53,292 nt of DNA from Flavobacterium sp. 9AF (GTDB taxonomy: Bacteria; Bacteroidota; Bacteroidia; Flavobacteriales; Flavobacteriaceae): contig NZ_LR733612.1 in the NCBI RefSeq assembly GCF_902506265.1, positions 1 through 53,292 of the forward strand, read 5' to 3'. Under the pieces are notes generated by a model. It was not told the DNA's origin and did not search any database. It saw only the letters and a program-made list of their open reading frames with translations. This document shows positions 46,601-53,171 of this stretch, one piece after another (the first letter of the stretch is position 1; the number at the start of each line of letters is the position of its first letter). The translations under genes and the position numbers were made by a program.

Positions 46601-48337
46601 TTATTTTTCGTAAAAGTACCAATCGTCAGTAAGTTGGGTTATGAAGTTGTAGTTTTCTTCATAATATCGATCCAATTCGAGTTCGTTTTCCTTTTCAAAA
46701 GAAATTACATCATATTGATTGTTATAAAAAGTAAAATTATATGGGTTTTTAAACAGATATTTTATTTTTTTTACTGTTAAATCATTTTCACTACAACCTT
46801 TTGCACTGTACAATTTCCCTTTGTAAATATGATAGCAAGAATTATATATTTCAGTTTTTAAATTATTTCTTGTATAATCATATTCGATATTTTTACCAAA
46901 TTCAAACAGTTGTTTTTCAAGTTGCGGAAGTGTATTAACCTGAAGCTGTCTAGCATGCATGATTAAAACATTAAATTCTGGAGCATAATTTAATATTGTA
47001 TCGTTTTTAGTTTCAATTCCTATTTTTTCTTCAGAGGGATATCCTTCTTTTTTTAATAAATTCACTAATTTTTCGGTAACTCTAACAGTGGTTTCATATC
47101 TTGTTTTATGATCTTTTCTAGTTGCTAAACGATAATCGATTTGATCTTCCTCTTTTAAGTTATCAATTTGTATTTTTAACTCGTTATTAAAGCTTAGTTT
47201 AGTATTTTTTAGAATGGAATCATAAGCAATAGAAAAATTTTTCCAATTTGGATTTCTTTTTAATGATACTAAAACGGAACTATTAAAATAGTTGATACCT
47301 ACTCCTTTTTTTGCTAATTTTTCTCCCCAATAAAAAGCATTTTTATAATCTCTAGATAATGTTGCACATCGTAATGCATTATGAATATCTCTTGCAAACA
47401 ATATCGGATATTCTTTGTCTAATAGTAGGTATTGCTCTTTTGCTTTGGCATATTGTTTTTTTAAAATAAAATCTTCTGCTTTTTCTGTAAAAGAATAATA
47501 AGATATGTCGTTTGTAGTTGCTTTATCTTTATCATTATCAGCCAATAGTTTGTTATTAACCATAAGCGTTTTGTAGGAAGGAATTTCTCTTGGTTCTATT
47601 TTTTTTCTTCGGTTCTTGTTTGGAGTATATACCATAGCACTCAAATCAAAAATTTCTGAGTAACAATTTAAGCCTCCAAAAGCAAGTAACGTATTATCTG
47701 TAATTTTTCCTTTAATTTTAAAATGTCGTTTTCCTTTAGGCGAGGTTTTGTACTGCGAAGAATTTTTAAGGTAGAAAGCAGGAAAGGTATCGAGTATTGT
47801 ATTCTCATCAACTTGTTGATGATTTAATGTTACCTCAATAAATTCCTCATTCACAACGCTGCTGTAATAACAGTTTTTAATCGTGTCTTTTCTCTCTCCT
47901 AAGAATACATTTATATGGTTTTCTAAACCTGTTTCTTTTTTAACTTTATTGGCTAAGTCACCCCATCCACCAGATACATATCCTTCAATCTGCATGATGC
48001 TGTCATTTCGATTAAAAAGTGCTTTTTCAATTTCAACTCTTAAAAAATGCATGTGTCTTCCTTCCAGATAATGAAATAACCTAAAATCTTTACTCTTAAA
48101 TTGAACCCCATAATTTATCAACCCTTTATAATTTCTATCGTCCACAAAATAAGGTTGTTTTAATGTGTCATTTTCTTTAGGAATCCACTTATTATTGAAT
48201 TTCCATAAATGATAGGTTGCATCAAAAACTTTATTTTTATCAAAATGTATTTGTTTATACTCTTTTAAATTAACTTTTGATTGCCCTTGAACAAGGTAGA
48301 ATGAACTAAAAAAAATAAAATAGAAGTAAAATTTCAT
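46601..48337 (-). CDS. Secreted or periplasmic TPR-like protein of the gws module 1
   Basis: I prefer ATG 48337 (MKFYFYFIFFSSFYLVQGQ, 578 residues) over an in-frame TTG five codons earlier. A signal peptide ends near the Gly-Gln at residue 18-19. Helical, TPR-like sequence is clearest in the middle, for example YSFTEKAEDFILKKQYAKAKEQYLLL, the N-terminal half being more beta-rich. Module 2 has a shorter counterpart in the same position. The role is unknown; the export signal with cytosolic maturases around it suggests a part in handling, sensing or immunity outside the cytosol. Confidence 0.75.
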   Translation of the reverse strand: MKFYFYFIFFSSFYLVQGQSKVNLKEYKQIHFDKNKVFDATYHLWKFNNKWIPKENDTLKQPYFVDDRNYKGLINYGVQFKSKDFRLFHYLEGRHMHFLRVEIEKALFNRNDSIMQIEGYVSGGWGDLANKVKKETGLENHINVFLGERKDTIKNCYYSSVVNEEFIEVTLNHQQVDENTILDTFPAFYLKNSSQYKTSPKGKRHFKIKGKITDNTLLAFGGLNCYSEIFDLSAMVYTPNKNRRKKIEPREIPSYKTLMVNNKLLADNDKDKATTNDISYYSFTEKAEDFILKKQYAKAKEQYLLLDKEYPILFARDIHNALRCATLSRDYKNAFYWGEKLAKKGVGINYFNSSVLVSLKRNPNWKNFSIAYDSILKNTKLSFNNELKIQIDNLKEEDQIDYRLATRKDHKTRYETTVRVTEKLVNLLKKEGYPSEEKIGIETKNDTILNYAPEFNVLIMHARQLQVNTLPQLEKQLFEFGKNIEYDYTRNNLKTEIYNSCYHIYKGKLYSAKGCSENDLTVKKIKYLFKNPYNFTFYNNQYDVISFEKENELELDRYYEENYNFITQLTDDWYFYEK

Positions 48338-48381
48338 AGGATTATTTTTCAAACAGATTATTTTAATATACTATTTAGTAA

Positions 48382-48416
48382 TAAGCTTGAATACTATATT
48401 CTAATATTCAAGCTTA
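48382..48416 (-). promoter_or_regulatory. Perfect 12-bp hairpin between precursor gene and maturation genes
   Basis: TAAGCTTGAATA and TATTCAAGCTTA form a perfect 12-bp stem around an 11-base loop. It lies 30 bases after the precursor stop and 45 bases before the TPR-like start. There is no T-run after it on the minus strand, so I do not call it a strong terminator; it may stabilise the precursor message or cause partial termination, keeping precursor levels above enzyme levels. Confidence 0.6.
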
Positions 48417-48445
48417 GAAAAAAAAGAAATTTAGTTTTATCTTGA

Positions 48446-48706
48446 TTATCGATTGCCACCAATGTTTGGATCATTAATACAGGTATCTTCAACTCTTACA
48501 AAATTTGTTCTATTGTGTAAAGTTCTAATTCCTCCGTCTCTTATTGCATCATAACCGTAATCAAAAGTGAATGTTCTTCCATATTCATCTGTTTTACAAG
48601 CTGATCCTCCTGGAGTGGGTGTGTCACCTCCTTTCAATGTAAACATTTGTTCTTTTTTTAAGACCGCATCTTTAAATTTTGTTTCTTTTAAACTTTCAAG
48701 TTTCAT
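48446..48706 (-). CDS. Grasp-with-spasm precursor peptide 1 (86 residues)
   Basis: The leader MKLESLKETKFKDAVLKK runs to LKGG at residues 24-27, a double-glycine cleavage site of the Bacteroidota type. The core (28-86) is rich in Asp, Thr, Gly and Arg, with two Cys (37 and 76), and ends in PNIGGNR. Asp/Glu plus Thr/Ser residues are the usual partners for ester rings made by ATP-grasp enzymes. A C39-type exporter/protease expected to cut the leader is not in the window. It heads module 1 behind a leader shared with precursor 2 base for base. Confidence 0.88.
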   Translation of the reverse strand: MKLESLKETKFKDAVLKKEQMFTLKGGDTPTPGGSACKTDEYGRTFTFDYGYDAIRDGGIRTLHNRTNFVRVEDTCINDPNIGGNR

Positions 48707-48827
48707 AAATTTGTTATTTAATTAAATTAATTACAGTCATACTTTGTGTTCGTCAAAAACATTTAGAAAAGTATGGCTGTTTTTTTTAGTTGGAAAACTT
48801 TAAAACAAGAAAAAGCCAACTCTTTCT
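48701..48827. repeat. 127-bp leader repeat, copy 1
   Basis: This segment runs from codon 2 of precursor 1 upstream through its leader and is identical over all 127 visible bases to 53166-53292. The match stops at codon 2 on the gene side, because precursor coding sequences differ from there. On the far side the identity continues to the end of the window, so its true length is unknown. It contains a hairpin (48733-48780) and the 3' end of a gene remnant. Such exact identity next to diverged genes implies recent copying or gene conversion. Confidence 0.92.
48733..48787 (+). terminator. Hairpin with T-run in the precursor 1 leader (terminator-like on + strand)
   Basis: ACAGTCATACTTT (48733-48745) pairs with AAAGTATGGCTGT (48768-48780) over 13 positions with one G-T wobble and is followed by seven further T on the + strand. 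Read in this direction it is a good intrinsic terminator, blocking antisense transcripts from the precursor. On the minus strand the same arms form a stem with one mismatch in the mRNA leader. The identical hairpin occurs at 53198-53252. Confidence 0.6.
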
Positions 48828-48939
48828 CTATTCTTGTTTGATAGTTTTGTTTTAGAAAATCTATCCATTCCTGTTTTGCTCGTCTTTTTAATGGGTTACT
48901 AGCAGCTGAATCAATCCCAGTATAGTGGCCAACTATTTT
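48763..48939 (-). pseudogene. 3' fragment of an unidentified gene, overlapping the leader repeat
   Basis: A frame of 58 codons has no start of its own: a stop (TAA, 48940-48942) precedes it. It reads KIVGHYTGIDSAASNPLKRR, then AKQEWIDFLKQNYQTRIEKE, and ends FQLKKTAILF. The composition looks like genuine protein, with a basic-aromatic helical pattern, so I read it as the tail of a decayed gene. About its last 21 codons are inside the 127-bp repeat. I cannot assign the family. Confidence 0.45.
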
Positions 48940-49017
48940 TTAAGAAAAGGGTTAGCAGTAGCTTTTCTTACATTTCATTCAAATTTATCTAACAATTCTA
49001 TTATTTTTCTTAGCATC

Positions 49018-49242
49018 TTAACCAGATAATACACTATAATAAGAATTGTAATAATTAAAATGATTTGAAATAGGTAATTTATATCCATCATCATTTATTG
49101 TTTTATAAAGGAATAAAAAATATTTCTTATTTCTGATTTCAAAACTAAAGGTGTTTTTTGGGGATTGCAAACAAAGTAACTCGATATTCGGGAATTTCGA
49201 CTGGTATTTCATGAATTGAATACTTTTTAAACACCGCAACAA
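49018..49242 (-). CDS. Possible small protein or gene fragment (up to 74 residues)
   Basis: The frame starts with TTG at 49242 or ATG at 49212 and would encode a basic, aromatic-rich product ending YYNSYYSVLSG. There is no signal peptide, no family motif and no clear promoter. It lies between the TGTCA palindromes and the 3' fragment of another gene, and could be a piece of that same decayed gene in another frame. I give it low weight. Confidence 0.25.
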   Translation of the reverse strand: MLRCLKSIQFMKYQSKFPNIELLCLQSPKNTFSFEIRNKKYFLFLYKTINDDGYKLPISNHFNYYNSYYSVLSG

Positions 49243-49638
49243 TAATATAAAACTTTATTTTGCAACATTTTAACAAGTCTCTTTGTTTGTTAAGCAAAAA
49301 ATTATACTCAATTGTTTTACAGTTTTTTGAATGTTTTATTTTTTATTCATTTTGTGACAATTTATTTGGTGTCAAATGTTTTTGACACAATATTGTTTGA
49401 CACAAGTTTGTGTCATTTTTGTTTTTTTTAAATTATTTTGTCACAGTTTTTAATAAATATTTTACAGAAACATGCTTAATTTATAAATAACATAATAGCT
49501 TAGTTATAACTATACAAGTTGTGAGAATAGCTAGTAATATAACCCCTAAAAATGCGTTAAAGGCTGAGCTAAAAAACATTAATGCATAATCTATTTGATC
49601 AAAGTAAACTATCCTTTATTCTTTTCTTGTTTTATAAG
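49243..49638. other. Gene-poor stretch between modules with palindrome cluster
   Basis: About 400 bp with no supported gene. Its main content is a cluster of TGTCA/TGACA half-sites at 49355-49443, listed separately. The rest (49446-49638) is AT-rich with no hairpin terminator, promoter match or open frame that I would trust. It separates module 2's last gene from the remnants before module 1. Confidence 0.6.
49355..49443. promoter_or_regulatory. Cluster of six TGTCA/TGACA half-sites with two palindromes (operator-like)
   Basis: Six half-sites occur in 89 bp at 49355, 49370, 49383, 49398, 49411 and 49439. Two pairs make good palindromes: GTGTCAAA-TGTT-TTTGACAC (49369-49388) and TGACACAA-GT-TTGTGTCA (49398-49415), both with perfect 8-bp arms and in a row. 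This is the look of a multi-site operator for a dimeric regulator, but the target gene may be the decayed one just beyond it. Confidence 0.5.
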
Positions 49639-50673
49639 TTATCCTTTCCATAATTCATTTGTAATTAGTGAAATTTCTTCTTTATTCATTTCTAAATAAC
49701 CTTTTTCGGTTATAATGTCTAATTCTTTCAACGATCTAAATCCATCTTCGTGAGACCATTTGCTTATGTATGGATTGTAGTTACATTCTTCCTTATGAGC
49801 CCAATTATTTTTCATTTTTACAGGTAATCGATTATCTACACATAATCTTCTAAATTCACAATCTTGACAAACTAATGTATCTTCTTTTTTTATATTCCAA
49901 AGCTTTTTAAACGTTGGTTTTTTTAAAACTGTAGCTATATCAAACTGATTATCATTATTTAGATTTCCATAGATTTCTTTTGTTTCTTGTGAATTTTTTA
50001 TTTCACAATCCTTATTTATAAAGACTTTTTTATTAAAATAGGTATGATGCTTTAATGATTCCAAATAATTTATAAAATTTATTGATAGTCTAAAATGGAT
50101 ATCGTTCCAAGGATTTATATATCTATTTTTATTTATTGAAGGATCATCAATTTTAATTCCAGCAAAATTATTTAGTAATATTATCTTTTTAACTGATTTG
50201 ATTAACTCGAAAAGATGTTTAGAATAAACAAATCCGTTTAAAAAAGTCAATTCAATCGTGTCAGATTCACATTCGTTTATAAAATCAACAAACAATTCAA
50301 TTGATTTTAAAGAAGTATAATCAGCGAAAATAAAATTATATTGCAGTATATTTTGATTTTTAAGTTTATATAGGTTTTTAGAAGATGAACCAGATAATTC
50401 AAAAACTAAAGTTGCAATATCATAAGGTATTTGTATTTCATCATCTAAATCAATAAAACAATCTACAAGATCATCGCTTATTTCTTGAAGTAATCCTTTT
50501 TTATTAAGAAATTCAAAAACTTCATTATTTTTTTTGTCTACCATAAAATTATTTAATAACAATTGATTATATAAATCATTTGGCAAAAAATGAATTTTAG
50601 AGTTTAAGGAATCATATATCAAGGTTCTATTAAATCCTTTTGTTAAAAATATATTTTTAAAAAATTGATACAT
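49639..50673 (-). CDS. gwsS: Grasp-with-spasm SPASM-like protein, module 2, with degenerate SPASM domain
   Basis: 344 residues, homologous to the module 1 protein from the first residues (KGFNRTLIYD against KGANRSVICD). No CX3CX2C is present. In the SPASM part the first Cys is Tyr (HHTYFNKK), the GX4C Cys is Ser (CEIKNS), and the last Cys of the triplet is Asn (CQDCEFRRLCVDN). CX2CX5C and the final Cys (EECNYNP) remain. Measured against the anSME layout, the lost positions are those of auxiliary cluster I and the kept four those of cluster II. Starts 3 bases after the small protein gene. Confidence 0.82.
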   Translation of the reverse strand: MYQFFKNIFLTKGFNRTLIYDSLNSKIHFLPNDLYNQLLLNNFMVDKKNNEVFEFLNKKGLLQEISDDLVDCFIDLDDEIQIPYDIATLVFELSGSSSKNLYKLKNQNILQYNFIFADYTSLKSIELFVDFINECESDTIELTFLNGFVYSKHLFELIKSVKKIILLNNFAGIKIDDPSINKNRYINPWNDIHFRLSINFINYLESLKHHTYFNKKVFINKDCEIKNSQETKEIYGNLNNDNQFDIATVLKKPTFKKLWNIKKEDTLVCQDCEFRRLCVDNRLPVKMKNNWAHKEECNYNPYISKWSHEDGFRSLKELDIITEKGYLEMNKEEISLITNELWKG

Positions 50674-50676
50674 GCT

Positions 50677-50838
50677 TTATTTTTTTTCAGGAAAAAAAGA
50701 TTGTCTAGGATATATTTCTCTCGCAAGATGCTTATTTGTTTGTAAGCTATTGCTTTCGATTTCATGAAAATTCTTTTCTGTAATTTCTGCAGACTGGATT
50801 TTCTTTATAATTATGGGTAATTTGATTTTGTAAATCAT
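50677..50838 (-). CDS. Small basic protein between GwsG and GwsS, module 2 (53 residues)
   Basis: ATG at 50838 overlaps the GwsG stop as ATGA, the classic coupling arrangement, and the 53-residue frame ends 3 bases before GwsS. The product begins MIYKIKLPIIIKKIQSAEI and ends YPRQSFFPEKK. It is basic, lacks Cys and a signal peptide, and has no double-glycine leader. It shows little plain identity with the 57-residue protein in the same slot of module 1, but size, charge and position agree. It is unrecognised. Confidence 0.65.
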   Translation of the reverse strand: MIYKIKLPIIIKKIQSAEITEKNFHEIESNSLQTNKHLAREIYPRQSFFPEKK

Positions 50839-51794
50839 AAGATTTCTGCTATTTTTTTATGTAGATTATAATTACAAGGAAAAGAAACTTGTTCAAATTG
50901 GCCTACAGGATTAATTTCAAAAAGTAAATATTCATTTTCAGTGGTATATACTAAATCTAAACTTCCAGATTTTAAATCAATCAAGCGGCATAATTCTTTT
51001 AATTTAGTTTCTAACCCAATAGGTAATTTATATGGAACTACTCTGTTAGGGTTTTCAAAATCATAATTTCTAAAATCCAAAGACGTTTTTTCATTTTCTT
51101 GAGAAAAAATAGCTGAACTATAAAAAGTATTTGCAAAAAAGAAACTTCTAATTTCAAATTTCTTTTTAACTTCTTTTTGAATCAAAGTATTACTAATGTT
51201 TTCTCCATCTTCAAAACTTACTCTTTGTGTCATAGAATAGTAATTTTTATTCTCATGAAAAATTACTAAATCAGATATTGCTTTTGTTATGTAAGAATCT
51301 TTAAAATCAATTGATTCAAAATCATTAACTATATAGGTATTACTTATTTTTATCCCCAAATCTCTAGCTATAGAGAGCACTTTAAGTTTATTTATGTAGT
51401 TATCATCAAATTTATTTAAAATGGCTAGTTTATTTAATTCATATTCAAAAAATTCAATTGTTTTATGAAATTCTTTATTTAAAAACACATTGATTTTTTC
51501 ATCTAAAGCTTGTTCTGTTTTATTTAAAATCTTTATAAAGTTTGGATTTTGAAATTTCAATTGAGACCTCCTATACCAATAGCATTTAAATTCAGAAAGT
51601 TTATATTCAAAATCATCAATGTCAAAAACGATATCTACATTTTTGTTTTCAATAATTATTTTTTTTATTGTAATTAGGTTCTTTTCTGAGATTCTTAAGA
51701 ATTTTTTGTTATGATAGTTTAACCACGAACAAACAATATCTGTACTTGGCTCATTTTCATCGGAACAAATTAAAATGATTTTGTCATTTTTCAT
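50835..51794 (-). CDS. gwsG: Grasp-with-spasm ATP-grasp peptide ligase, module 2
   Basis: I choose ATG 51794 (MKNDKIILICSDENEP, 319 residues) because it overlaps the TPR-like stop by 11 nt and matches the natural start of the family; a frame start seven codons earlier is in the previous gene. CYWYRRSQLKF near 71 carries the WYRR pattern that module 1 lacks. KKFEIRSFFFAN near 218, LDFRNYD and SLDLVYTTENEYLLFEINPVG near 285-305 give ATP and Mg sites, including FEIN. It is the expected ring-forming ligase of this module. Confidence 0.87.
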   Translation of the reverse strand: MKNDKIILICSDENEPSTDIVCSWLNYHNKKFLRISEKNLITIKKIIIENKNVDIVFDIDDFEYKLSEFKCYWYRRSQLKFQNPNFIKILNKTEQALDEKINVFLNKEFHKTIEFFEYELNKLAILNKFDDNYINKLKVLSIARDLGIKISNTYIVNDFESIDFKDSYITKAISDLVIFHENKNYYSMTQRVSFEDGENISNTLIQKEVKKKFEIRSFFFANTFYSSAIFSQENEKTSLDFRNYDFENPNRVVPYKLPIGLETKLKELCRLIDLKSGSLDLVYTTENEYLLFEINPVGQFEQVSFPCNYNLHKKIAEIL

Positions 51795-52758
51795 AATTTT
51801 CGGGTAATTGAACATTGTAGTTTTTACACTCCGTTTTTAAATCAATTAAAAAATGTTTTTTTCTTATAGTATCAATATTTATAGGATCTGCAAGACTCAT
51901 TATAGCCGATTTATTATCATCATTTAGAATAAATACAGTACCAAAATAATTTTTATTTTCAGTAACATACCATTGATAATAATGATCATAAGTCATAGCA
52001 TATTCACGTGGGGTTAATTTACCTGTTTCAACTAATGGCCATAATAAAGTAATGAACTCTAAAGCATCTTCTTTTTTTAAAAAACCAGCAATCGCATGAT
52101 TTAAAAGCATTGTAATGGTATGTCCATTAAATCGTATGCATTTTCTCCTATCAGGGAATTTATTCTTTTTTAAAATTTCTAACATAAAATAACTACTAGG
52201 AGTTGCTCCATATTTTGAAATGGCATTGAATGCTAGAGAATCATTTACTTTATTATCATAAAACAAAAAACGCAAATCCTGAAAATAATGTTCATTATGA
52301 AGAAACGATTCAAAAATTTTATTATCCTCTGTATATGTGTTTTTTAAAAAGTCAGTTCTGAATTTTTTAATTTCTTTCTCATAATGCTGTAGTATGTATT
52401 CTTTAACTTTAGAAGTAAAAGAAAAAGAAGAGTAATCAATTTTATAAGGAATGAAGTTAACCAAAGTATCATTATCAATTTCATACCCTAGAGATACCGC
52501 TTTTAAGAATGCTTTTTTTGCTTTAGAAATTTCCTTTCGATTAAACAATTGCATGCTTAAACTCATTACATCTTCAGCAAAAGGAGTAGAAGTGGTTGTA
52601 ATGGCTTTTTCTAGATAATAGAAGGAAGAATCGCTATCTGTCGTTTTTTTAGATTGGTTTAAAAGTGTATAATATGCTGTAAAATTTTCTTGAGAATGTA
52701 TAGCATTATAAAATAAACTAAATAAAGAAACGAAAAGAATTTTAGATAATGAATCCAT
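51784..52758 (-). CDS. Secreted or periplasmic helical (TPR-like) protein of gws module 2
   Basis: 324 residues with a signal peptide (ILFVSLFSLFYNAIHSQ, end near residue 22). Helical, repeat-like sequence follows, for example LFNRKEISKAKKAFLKAVSLGYEI near 67-90. The second half has RFNGHTITMLLNHAI and YDHYYQWYVTENKNYFG, without a family I know. It is much shorter than its positional counterpart in module 1 and overlaps the GwsG start by 11 nt, so it belongs to this operon. Possible roles are as for that protein: peptide handling, sensing or self-protection in the periplasm. Confidence 0.72.
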   Translation of the reverse strand: MDSLSKILFVSLFSLFYNAIHSQENFTAYYTLLNQSKKTTDSDSSFYYLEKAITTTSTPFAEDVMSLSMQLFNRKEISKAKKAFLKAVSLGYEIDNDTLVNFIPYKIDYSSFSFTSKVKEYILQHYEKEIKKFRTDFLKNTYTEDNKIFESFLHNEHYFQDLRFLFYDNKVNDSLAFNAISKYGATPSSYFMLEILKKNKFPDRRKCIRFNGHTITMLLNHAIAGFLKKEDALEFITLLWPLVETGKLTPREYAMTYDHYYQWYVTENKNYFGTVFILNDDNKSAIMSLADPINIDTIRKKHFLIDLKTECKNYNVQLPENYEK

Positions 52759-52791
52759 AATTAAAAAATATTAACTATTAGTAAAAAAATA

Positions 52792-52917
52792 AAGTGCTCC
52801 AGTAAAAATAAAATAATCTATTGTTAATGAGGATGAATTTTAATTTTTCTGTGAATAATTATTTGTTTGGCTTATGACCTCCTTCCGATGTAAATTATAT
52901 TTTCTTTTGGAACACTT
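52792..52917. repeat. 3' element copy 2, about 126 bp with inverted ends
   Basis: The counterpart of the element at 44200-44322: 81 of the first 82 bases agree, the rest is diverged but alignable. The ends are AAGTGCTCC and GGAACACTT, one base off perfect. It lies 17 bases after the precursor 2 stop and 33 bases before the TPR-like start, so it stands between precursor and enzymes. In this place it may act like the hairpin found in the same slot of module 1. Confidence 0.7.
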
Positions 52918-52934
52918 TATATTGTTTAAAATGG

Positions 52935-53171
52935 TTACTCTTGCGTTAATGTAGTTGGTACAGGTTGATCTTTTGTTCCTGCTCCTGTATTTTGATTATC
53001 CCAAACGCCATTACCTCCTTTTTCATCAGTAGTTTGAAATACTACATCATACTGAGTTGAACTTAATGCTGTGTCTGTGCCTCTTGAAGTATAATTTCCT
53101 CCAATACAAATTTGCATTTCGGTCTCACTTAATTGTAAGCTTTCAAAAAGCTTTGAATTTAATTTTTTCAT
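52935..53171 (-). CDS. Grasp-with-spasm precursor peptide 2 (78 residues)
   Basis: The leader MKKLNSKLFESLQLSETEMQ runs to CIGG at residues 22-25, again a double-glycine site with the LSETEM pattern common in Bacteroidota leaders. The core (26-78) is rich in Thr, Asp, Gly and Gln, has no Cys and ends TTLTQE. Many Thr with Asp/Glu suit ester-ring formation by an ATP-grasp ligase. The core shares no clear sequence with precursor 1. It lies between the shared leader (upstream) and the shared 3' element (downstream). Confidence 0.86.
   Translation of the reverse strand: MKKLNSKLFESLQLSETEMQICIGGNYTSRGTDTALSSTQYDVVFQTTDEKGGNGVWDNQNTGAGTKDQPVPTTLTQE

Noticed and set aside
48788..48821. AGTTGG...CCAACT inverted repeat next to the leader hairpin as a second regulatory stem
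   Set aside because: Only 6 bp of stem around a 22-base, AT-rich loop, with no extension; too weak to call, although it lies within the exact repeat.
48763..49242. A recognisable transposase or integrase between the modules
   Set aside because: I looked for DDE, HUH and tyrosine-recombinase motifs in all minus-strand frames and saw none; the remnants stay unidentified.
49396..49445. TGTCA palindromes as a CRISPR-like or tandem repeat array
   Set aside because: Half-sites vary in spacing and orientation and no unique spacers of regular length exist.
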